5,981 nucleotides of DNA, from contig CABGHG010000110.1 of the NCBI GenBank assembly GCA_902158735.1, positions 1 to 5,981 on the forward strand. Reading direction: 5' to 3'. A program made the translations under genes and the position numbers. Source of the DNA: Candidatus Methanolliviera sp. GoM_oil (lineage in GTDB: Archaea > Halobacteriota > Methanoliparia > Methanoliparales > Methanoliparaceae). Of this stretch, positions 1 to 3,765 are shown piece after piece; position 1 is the first letter of the stretch, and each line of letters opens with the position of its first letter. A model generated the notes under the pieces. That model was not told the origin of the DNA. It searched no databases and worked only from the letters and a program-made list of their open reading frames with translations.

Positions 1-48
1 TTAAGATTTCTGATTTTGGATAATCTTTTGTAAATTATAGACATAAAC

Positions 49-115
49 CGGTTTGTCCCTGCGTTTTCACAACGTACCATAGATCAAGTTCATTCAGAAA
101 TGGCGTCCCATAGAA
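49..115 (+). repeat. Dispersed repeat copy R1
   Basis: This is the first of three same-orientation copies of a ~60-67 bp repeat. It aligns without gaps to copy R3 (3375-3441), with 56 of 67 positions identical by my count. All three copies share an invariant core that includes AAGTTCATTCAGAAATGGCG (here within 85-106). R1 and R3 also share an extension after the core (GTCCC then TAGAA). R1 lies ~60 bp beyond the point where the M28 peptidase reading frame is lost. I do not recognise the family; it has no obvious long inverted repeat or encoded transposase. Confidence 0.75.
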
Positions 116-176
116 AGGGGTACGGCCAACGGCCAAACGATAGGAGTAATATGCGGCCCGGGAAGCGGGGGAGGTG

Positions 177-419
177 TCAAAAGGGGCGCCCACCCTGAAG
201 GTCACCCCCACGATAGTCCCAGGAAAGGGTGTTGAAATGATCCAACTCCGTCTTGAGTCCCAGAGAGGTAAAATGCGCGGAGACCCACTCGATAGCCTTT
301 CGGTCACCCTCTGTCCCGGACATCCGGCTGCCAATATCCTGAGGCAAATACCGGTCCAATGCAAGCATCTTCCAAGGATCTACCGCATCCAATATTACCT
401 TTTCTTGTTGGTTTACCAT
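177..419 (-). pseudogene. Truncated M28-family peptidase, N-terminal fragment
   Basis: The 80-codon frame opens with a clear start: ATG at 419 is preceded by an AAGGAG ribosome site about 8 nt upstream, and it lies 34 bp behind the flavodoxin stop, so the two were probably one operon. Residues ~26-70 (DIGSRMSGTEGDRKA, then SLGLKTELDHF and LSWDYRGGDL) match the typical N-terminal segment of M28 zinc aminopeptidases, where a GSR-x-SGTEG block precedes the catalytic domain. All metal ligands and catalytic residues lie further downstream in this family and are absent. After about residue 70 the frame turns into unrelated sequence and stops at TGA (177-179), shortly before repeat R1. Full-length relatives are several hundred residues long. 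I read it as a gene broken by rearrangement; any product would have no peptidase activity. Confidence 0.65.
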
Positions 420-453
420 ATGGAGATCTCCTTGGTATTCTCTGTGTTTTCGA

Positions 454-930
454 TCAGAGGTTTGGGTTCAATTTCTTGACAATACCTGCAACCTTGGAAC
501 CGAATTCCACGCATACTTTCTTTCGGTCTTCATCTGGAGAGCCTATGGATAAGGGGCCATAGTGTCCGACAAACCCCGGTACAATCATTCCATGGACCAG
601 AAACGCCCTTAAGATATCGAGGATAGCGGTTTCTCCACCTCCTCCCAAGCCGCCGGCCGACACAAAGGCTGCCCCCACTTTCCCTTCCAGATTCTTGTAA
701 TGCTTTATGCTGTCATCTATTAATCTCTTGACCTCTGCGGTGGTCGCCGCAAAATAGGTCGGAGAACCGATAATAATCCCTTCAGGCTCCAGAAGGTCGT
801 CCACGCTCGTGTTTTCGATTTTTTTCCTAACAACTTCCACGCCCGCCTTCCTTACGCCTTCCTCCACGGATTCAGCCATGGCAGCGGTATTCCCGGTCCG
901 GGACTGGTAAATAATCAGGATTTTCGGCAT
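454..930 (-). CDS. Flavodoxin-family FMN-binding protein
   Basis: This is a complete 158-residue protein with a flavodoxin-like fold. It probably binds FMN and acts as a cytosolic low-potential electron carrier or as a WrbA-like NAD(P)H:quinone reductase. The N-terminus MPKILIIYQSRTGNTAAMAE carries a beta strand followed by the phosphate-binding loop SRTGNT (residues 10-15). GSPTYF (55-60) and the glycine-rich SAGGLGGGGETA (91-102) correspond to the two flavin-ring loops. The WrbA/multimeric-flavodoxin style is suggested by GSPTYFAATTAEVK, but at 158 residues it is shorter than classical WrbA, so the specific substrate is not determined. The ATG at 930 is supported by GAAAGGAGT (939-947) 8 nt upstream. 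The stop is TGA at 454-456. It is the promoter-proximal gene of a two-gene unit with the broken peptidase. No clear promoter could be assigned in 948-1020, where repeat R2 begins. Confidence 0.9.
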   Translation of the reverse strand: MPKILIIYQSRTGNTAAMAESVEEGVRKAGVEVVRKKIENTSVDDLLEPEGIIIGSPTYFAATTAEVKRLIDDSIKHYKNLEGKVGAAFVSAGGLGGGGETAILDILRAFLVHGMIVPGFVGHYGPLSIGSPDEDRKKVCVEFGSKVAGIVKKLNPNL

Positions 931-1016
931 TGTTTTCTACTCCTTTCTTTTTTCAAATCTCACCCTACAAACGCTGGTGATAAGAAGTCATTTTTTCGAT
1001 GATTGACTATAGGATG

Positions 1017-1076
1017 TCCCTTAGATCCCGGCGCTTTCGCAACGTCTCCTGGAACAAGTTCATTCAGAAATGGCGT
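1017..1076 (+). repeat. Dispersed repeat copy R2
   Basis: This is the second copy of the repeat, in the same orientation as R1 and R3, with the invariant core at 1055-1076. It matches R3 closely through the stretch ATCCCGGCGCTTTCG and then CCT-GAACAAG, with one single-base length difference near its left end. Unlike R1 and R3, it leaves the alignment immediately after the core (GCGTTAGTG instead of GCGTCCC). It separates the flavodoxin/peptidase unit from the small-RNA unit. Confidence 0.75.
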
Positions 1077-1104
1077 TAGTGCAAACCCCAATTCAAATTA
1101 GGCC

Positions 1105-1133
1105 TTGACTTTTGCCCCGCTTCTGCTGATAAT
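1105..1133 (+). promoter_or_regulatory. Sigma70-type promoter for a small RNA
   Basis: TTGACT (1105-1110) and GATAAT (1128-1133) are separated by exactly 17 bp, which is close to the sigma70 consensus. A start about 7 nt downstream would fall near G1140, the first base of a perfect 7-bp hairpin stem. No ribosome site or ORF follows before the terminator, so the unit appears to be non-coding. Confidence 0.6.
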
Positions 1134-1139
1134 ATTAAT

Positions 1140-1210
1140 GTTCTCTGCCAGTGGCAAGAGAACCTGCAAAGGCTTCCGCTGAGCCCGCCTGGCAAATCAG
1201 CGGTTTTTTT
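1140..1210 (+). ncRNA. Candidate ~70-nt small RNA with two hairpins
   Basis: The predicted transcript begins near the first hairpin and ends in a T-run, giving about 70 nt. Hairpin 1 pairs GTTCTCT (1140-1146) with AGAGAAC (1157-1163), and GCCA/TGGC can extend the stem across a bulged A. A linker follows (CTGCAAAGGCTT). Hairpin 2 pairs CCGCTGA (1176-1182) with TCAGCGG (1197-1203) and is followed by seven T residues. GCCAG in the hairpin 1 apex (1147-1151) is complementary to CTGGC in the hairpin 2 loop (1189-1193), which would permit a loop-loop contact. I could not match it to a known riboswitch or small RNA class. An alternative is a leader/attenuator that once preceded the now-broken methyltransferase gene. 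The evidence is structural and positional only. Confidence 0.5.
1176..1210 (+). terminator. Rho-independent terminator of the small RNA
   Basis: A perfect 7-bp stem (CCGCTGA with TCAGCGG) encloses a 14-nt loop and is followed directly by TTTTTTT (1204-1210) and more AT-rich sequence. It forms the 3' hairpin of the candidate small RNA. The unusually large loop contains CTGGC, complementary to the first hairpin's apex. Confidence 0.7.
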
Positions 1211-1217
1211 ATTTTGT

Positions 1218-1247
1218 GGGAACCCATTTTGGGCTCCCTTTTATTTT
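1218..1247 (+). terminator. Second, tandem terminator-like hairpin
   Basis: GGGAACCC (1218-1225) pairs with GGGCTCCC (1231-1238) through seven base pairs and one A/C mismatch around a 5-nt loop. It is followed by TTTTATTTT. It lies eight bases after the first T-run, so it would act as a back-up stop for the small RNA transcript. No other plus-strand gene upstream needs a terminator here. Confidence 0.5.
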
Positions 1248-1283
1248 GGCAAGTGTTGACGGGCTATCCGCTACATAAGCTGT

Positions 1284-1431
1284 GACGAACTGTGCGGTTT
1301 GGTTGCCGCTCAACCTGATCCCCGCGACCCTTCTCTGGACCCCCAGCTTGTAAGGAGGGACTCAAAGGTCAGGTGCAGATGATTTATATTGATCCTCCTT
1401 ATGGGATCAAATTTGGGTCGAACTGGCAGTT
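1284..1431 (+). pseudogene. Collapsed remnant of an N6-adenine DNA methyltransferase
   Basis: Codons from GTG at 1373 read VQMIYIDPPYGIKFGSNWQ. DPPY is the catalytic motif IV of N6-adenine/N4-cytosine methyltransferases, and the surrounding wording is typical of the Mod-like partner of BPTD_3080-family restriction enzymes. In the same frame the preceding residues KEGLKGQ (from 1352) also fit. Just upstream in another frame, 1326-1352 reads RDPSLDPQLV, which I recall as a block lying roughly a hundred residues further N-terminal in the same proteins. The two pieces meet at about 1350 with a frame change, consistent with an internal deletion. After 1431 the similarity ends abruptly. No SAM-binding motif I or target-recognition region remains, so this cannot be active. 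The assignment of the upstream piece is from memory and less certain than the DPPY piece. Confidence 0.6.
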
Positions 1432-1599
1432 TTCGCCGGAATCCGCAATCAAATTCCAGAATTCAGTGAGAGGCCCAGTATTGTCAGGGTATAGGGGACA
1501 TCCAACTTATACAACATATCTCACATACACCAACACCAATAGGACCTCAAAACATCATCAAACCCGTTCAACTCCGCCTGCTTTTTCTTTACCATAGGT
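1432..1599. other. Unassigned spacer after the methyltransferase scar
   Basis: No convincing gene is visible. The frame open from 1373 to 1597 is only the tail of the methyltransferase remnant read into low-complexity Thr/Tyr-rich residues. The stretch contains GGGTATAGGGGACATCC (1487-1503), whose GGGACATCC is the inverse of GGATGTCCC at 1012-1020 beside repeat R2. Confidence 0.4.
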
Positions 1600-1619
1600 T
1601 CTTTCATCCCCTACCCTAT
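1600..1619 (+). repeat. Short repeat copy S1
   Basis: The 20-bp sequence TCTTTCATCCCCTACCCTAT is identical to 3353-3372 (S2). It overlaps the stop codon of the GIY-YIG-like gene (TAG on the minus strand at 1616-1618). S2 abuts repeat R3, so S1 may be a small fragment of the same composite element. Confidence 0.75.
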
Positions 1620-1813
1620 GCATAGCCTTTCTTTTTCTCCCATTCTCTTGCCGCATTTTCCGTTGTACTACGTCCAACTTGGAAAATATGACCATTAGGC
1701 CACCTTTGTTTGTGCTCTTGTTCGCGACGTTCCAAGTTGTCTGTAATTCCACCATGAACAATTTTATTGCCGGTTTTAAAATAATATTTGTAAGTGTCTC
1801 GCGGTTTTCCCAT
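1616..1813 (-). CDS. Small GIY-YIG-like protein
   Basis: This is a protein of about 65 residues. The sequence YKYYFKTGNKIV, then GGITDNLERREQEH, WPNGHIFQVG and ENAAREWEKKKGYA follows the pattern of a minimal GIY-YIG fold. The GIT-x-L-x-RR block supplies the arginine expected in the helix after the second strand, EH supplies the histidine, and the glutamate in AREWE would be the metal-binding acid. GIY-YIG domains act as nucleases in repair, homing and restriction, but this very short relative may bind rather than cut. I prefer ATG at 1813 because AAAGGTG lies 6 nt upstream; ATG at 1831 is in frame, adds six residues and has no ribosome site. The gene starts 47 bp behind the antitoxin-like gene on the same strand and probably shares its transcript. 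Its stop lies inside repeat S1, so the extreme C-terminus may have been set by that insertion. Confidence 0.65.
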   Translation of the reverse strand: MGKPRDTYKYYFKTGNKIVHGGITDNLERREQEHKQRWPNGHIFQVGRSTTENAAREWEKKKGYA

Positions 1814-1860
1814 ATTAAGCACCTTTCGCATATTAAGGTTATCGATAAGCGCTCATCCCT

Positions 1861-2997
1861 CTATAGTTGAAGGTCATCAGCATAAGCATATGAAATAATC
1901 TGACCGTCATAGGTCTCTTTGTATCCATTCTCTTTATGAGAAAAGTCTTTGATTTTCCCTGCACCAAAATTTTCAAAATACTCTTTAACCTCAATTAACG
2001 TTTTTATCTCGGAATTTGAAAAAACCGACAAGTCTGGATCTTTATCAGCGTAAAACATTTCCCCAACGTATTCCCCGAAATTAATCTCATCGAGACTAAT
2101 TGCTTTTTCTTCATTTTCCAGCGTTGCAAAATAGTAACTATATCTATCAGGTACAGGGCCAAACTTTAGATGAACATACCGAACACCAGTGATCGAAGAA
2201 GCATAATTCTTGTAATGTCTAAAATCGGCATAAAACAAGAGTTTGCAAAGCTTTGTTTTTAAGATGCCGCCTTTGCAAAAGAAAATAATAGCCTGGAAAA
2301 GCTTGCCAAGATTTAGTTTTTTAAAACCACTTAAAATATCAGGTCCATACTTGCCGAAATGCTCAGAATAAATAGAAGGGAATGTATATGTTTCTTCTAT
2401 AGCATCTTTTAGCAATCCAATAAGTTTTTTTCTCTTTTCTTCGGCTAAAAAGTCACCTTGTAGCTCAATAAGATCGAGCAGATTACGCGGGTCTTTTATC
2501 AGTTGCAAAATAGTATTATGGGTGTCATCCTGAAGAGCGCCATTCTCATAACGGCTGAGTGTTACCTCTCCCCAGCCCAGGAGTTTGCAGAATTCCTTTT
2601 GAGTTAATCCATATCTCTTCCTTAGCTCCCGAATTTCGTTAGGTTGCATCATTCCATGACGGCGGCGATATTCCTTGTACGCAATAGCCAAAGGATCATG
2701 GTTTGATTTAGGGTCATCAAACTCACCGCCGCATTCCAGACACTTATAGTATTCAGCAGGAACATTTATCCTTTCACCCTTAACAGTGATATCTTCGTCA
2801 GCTTTGATATGTTGAACATTGGTTATTTTTTCACAATTTGGGCAAATATGCTTCATGGTTTTCACCTCCCCCACTCCCAAATCAGCCATGGACTTCTGAT
2901 GGTCAAATCGATTTACGACATATAGCCCTCCTTCTTGAACTAACTGTTTAAATTCCTTTAGAAAGAGCGCCGATTTTAATTGTGGCAGGTCAACCAA
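1861..2997 (-). CDS. MqsA/YgiT-type zinc finger, HTH and Panacea (SocA/DUF4065) antitoxin-like protein
   Basis: The protein has 378 residues. Residues 48-95 form a YgiT/MqsA-type zinc-binding segment with CPNC (52-55) and CLEC (86-89). Residues ~120-160 are an XRE/MqsA-type HTH (IRELRKRYGLTQKEF, then GWGEVTLSRYENG). Residues ~228-375 match the Panacea/SocA domain: CKLLFYADF, ITGVRYVHLKFGPVP, and near the end KDFSHKENGYKETYDGQII. Panacea domains neutralise diverse toxins and MqsA-type HTH proteins autorepress their operons, so this is most likely a cytosolic DNA-binding antitoxin. The TTG at 2997 directly follows an in-frame TAG and is preceded by AGGAGGT (3003-3009) at 5 nt. A second excellent site, GGAGGTG (2863-2869), precedes Met48 (ATG at 2854-2856) by 6 nt. 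Met48 is where antitoxins of this type usually begin, so the product may be 331 residues. Residues 1-47 look like a toxin remnant. Stop TAG at 1861. Confidence 0.85.
   Translation of the reverse strand: MVDLPQLKSALFLKEFKQLVQEGGLYVVNRFDHQKSMADLGVGEVKTMKHICPNCEKITNVQHIKADEDITVKGERINVPAEYYKCLECGGEFDDPKSNHDPLAIAYKEYRRRHGMMQPNEIRELRKRYGLTQKEFCKLLGWGEVTLSRYENGALQDDTHNTILQLIKDPRNLLDLIELQGDFLAEEKRKKLIGLLKDAIEETYTFPSIYSEHFGKYGPDILSGFKKLNLGKLFQAIIFFCKGGILKTKLCKLLFYADFRHYKNYASSITGVRYVHLKFGPVPDRYSYYFATLENEEKAISLDEINFGEYVGEMFYADKDPDLSVFSNSEIKTLIEVKEYFENFGAGKIKDFSHKENGYKETYDGQIISYAYADDLQL
2857..2997 (-). pseudogene. Probable stump of an upstream toxin gene fused in frame to the antitoxin
   Basis: The 47 codons before antitoxin Met48 read ALFLKEFKQLVQEGGLYVV, then RFDHQKSMADLGV. 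This resembles the N-terminus of the small MqsR-like toxins that usually sit directly upstream of YgiT-type antitoxins. In those, an amphipathic EFK-x-LV helix is followed by GLYVV-x-R and a D/ALGL segment. The rest of the toxin (about 60-80 residues, including its catalytic region) is missing. The segment has its own strong ribosome site and TTG start, and it runs without a stop into the antitoxin. This fits an internal deletion that removed the toxin body and left toxin start and antitoxin in one frame. The family match is from memory. Confidence 0.45.
2863..2869 (-). promoter_or_regulatory. Internal ribosome binding site deciding the antitoxin start
   Basis: On the minus strand GGAGGTG stands 6 nt before ATG (2854-2856, Met48 of the long frame), within GTGGGGGAGGTGAAAACC. 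It is as strong as the site for the upstream TTG. It supports Met48, just ahead of the zinc finger, as the native antitoxin start. Confidence 0.65.
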
Positions 2998-3031
2998 CTA
3001 CCACCTCCTGTCAACAAAAGCCTTAAAAAAT

Positions 3032-3081
3032 ATTATATATCATATGATAAATATATCAAGAAAAACCTATCTTATGATAAA
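3032..3081 (-). promoter_or_regulatory. Promoter with two operator-like palindromes for the antitoxin module
   Basis: On the minus strand TTGATA (3059-3054) and TATAAT (3037-3032) are separated by 16 bp, a strong sigma70-type arrangement, with transcription expected to begin near 3025. The perfect palindrome TATCATATGATA (3038-3049) fills most of the spacer. A second copy, TATCTTATGATA (3068-3079), differs at one of 12 positions and lies just upstream of the -35. Including the following AA, the two form 14-bp direct repeats exactly 30 bp apart, near three helical turns, so a regulator could sit on the same DNA face. The likely binder is the HTH of the downstream antitoxin, giving autorepression. 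The sequence differs from the E. coli MqsA operator (AACCT-N3-AGGTT). Confidence 0.65.
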
Positions 3082-3236
3082 CATCAGAGGCTATTCTAGA
3101 AAAAACAGTTTTTGTTTCATCTATGTCTTCGGAAAAGCTGGTATGTAATTGGTATATTCCAGGATAAGTGGGTGGTTTGATTTGAATTCCTAGACCTTCC
3201 TTTTTCGATACGATTGATCAGCAAGGTGATTCGGGT

Positions 3237-3360
3237 TCAAAGTTCAATGGCCGACCTACACTTCCCCCCTGTCAACGCTTCATGTGCAACCTCGAAGTTA
3301 CCCGCGCATGACTCGGGGCCATGATGAATCAGCGAATTCTTTCATGTAGGGCTCTTTCAT
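3237..3360 (-). mobile_element. Degenerate sequence resembling a group II intron-associated leader
   Basis: Read on the minus strand, 3360 to about 3322 gives MKEPYMKEFADSS. One frame over, 3320 to 3237 gives GPESCAG, then EALTGGKC and a stop. In my memory this pair of blocks (MKEPY..., then D/GPESCA...EALTG) recurs as spurious ORFs lying beside group II intron reverse transcriptases. The reading frame changes between the blocks and stops early, as expected for structured or decayed RNA sequence rather than a protein gene. No reverse transcriptase is in the window and I did not model intron domains V/VI, so this is a tentative remnant call. Confidence 0.35.
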
Positions 3361-3372
3361 CCCCTACCCTAT
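3353..3372 (+). repeat. Short repeat copy S2
   Basis: The 20 bp are identical to S1 (1600-1619). This copy sits between the intron-leader-like segment, whose MKEPY block it partly overlaps on the minus strand, and repeat R3. That suggests leader-like segment, S and R are parts of one longer composite element, of which S1, R1 and R2 are partial copies. Confidence 0.75.
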
Positions 3373-3374
3373 CC

Positions 3375-3441
3375 CGGTTTATCCCGGCGCTTTCGAAGCG
3401 GCCCCTAGAACAAGTTCATTCAGAAATGGCGTCCCCTAGAA
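3375..3441 (+). repeat. Dispersed repeat copy R3
   Basis: This is the third copy, in the same orientation as R1 and R2, with the invariant core at 3411-3432. It is the most complete: it shares its left half (ATCCCGGCGCTTTCG) with R2 and its right extension (GTCCC, then TAGAA) with R1. It lies between the antitoxin module and the helicase gene. Confidence 0.75.
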
Positions 3442-3727
3442 TCACGTATGAGATCTCCTTGATCCGCAGTCGCCTCCGATTGACGGTCCACTCTTGATCT
3501 TTCTGACTGCTGTTGTTACATGTTATGCTGTCTGAAAGGATATTAAATCCAATGCAATGAAGAGGCTTGGACCCTGAGCACACAGAGAGGAAATCATTTA
3601 TGTCCTCGTGGAGCGCAATGACAAATCCCCGGCCTGTCCCGCTACGCAGAATATGCGCCTCCTTGGGGTTAACAGCAAGCCATCCCATACTACGATAGTT
3701 AAGGACTGCCCTCACTGTGAGGAACAT
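3416..3727 (-). CDS. Doubtful hypothetical ORF
   Basis: This is an open frame of 103 codons, divergent from the helicase with 38 bp between the two starts. I do not recognise it. The N-terminal half (NYRSMGWLAVNPKEAHILRS, then GRGFVIALHEDINDFL) looks protein-like. The last dozen residues (VILGDAISE) are encoded by repeat R3, where the frame stops at TGA. No ribosome site precedes ATG at 3727, and no membrane segment or known motif is visible. It could be the start of a gene truncated by R3, or chance. It fills most of the otherwise gene-free stretch 3100-3765. Confidence 0.2.
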   Translation of the reverse strand: MFLTVRAVLNYRSMGWLAVNPKEAHILRSGTGRGFVIALHEDINDFLSVCSGSKPLHCIGFNILSDSITCNNSSQKDQEWTVNRRRLRIKEISYVILGDAISE

Positions 3728-3765
3728 TCCGGCTTACCCAAAACGCAAACAGAGCATAGGGATCA

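Noticed and set aside
35..364. 109-codon minus-strand frame overlapping the peptidase fragment
   Set aside because: It is antisense-frame shadow over the peptidase part and repeat R1 sequence at its end, with no ribosome site.
1140..1210. Known riboswitch (cyclic di-GMP or mini-ykkC type) instead of a small RNA
   Set aside because: The fragment GCAAAGGC and the two-hairpin layout prompted the idea, but the conserved GEMM tetraloop/receptor pattern and the ACGR loops of mini-ykkC are not present.
1373..1597. A 74-codon ORF beginning with GTG and containing DPPY, taken as a small gene
   Set aside because: Only its first ~20 codons match a methyltransferase. The similarity extends upstream of the apparent start, and the rest is low-complexity. 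It is part of a pseudogene.
1558..1761. 67-codon minus-strand frame overlapping the GIY-YIG-like gene
   Set aside because: It is a shadow of the small gene in another frame, has no domain signature and runs through repeat S1.
49..3441. R1-R3 as integron attC sites flanking gene cassettes
   Set aside because: No convincing paired RYYYAAC/GTTRRRY core boxes or long imperfect inverted repeat, and no integrase. The gene orientations between copies are mixed.
3721..3730. GGAACATTCC before the helicase as an operator
   Set aside because: It is an imperfect single short palindrome with no second copy and no promoter that could be placed against it.
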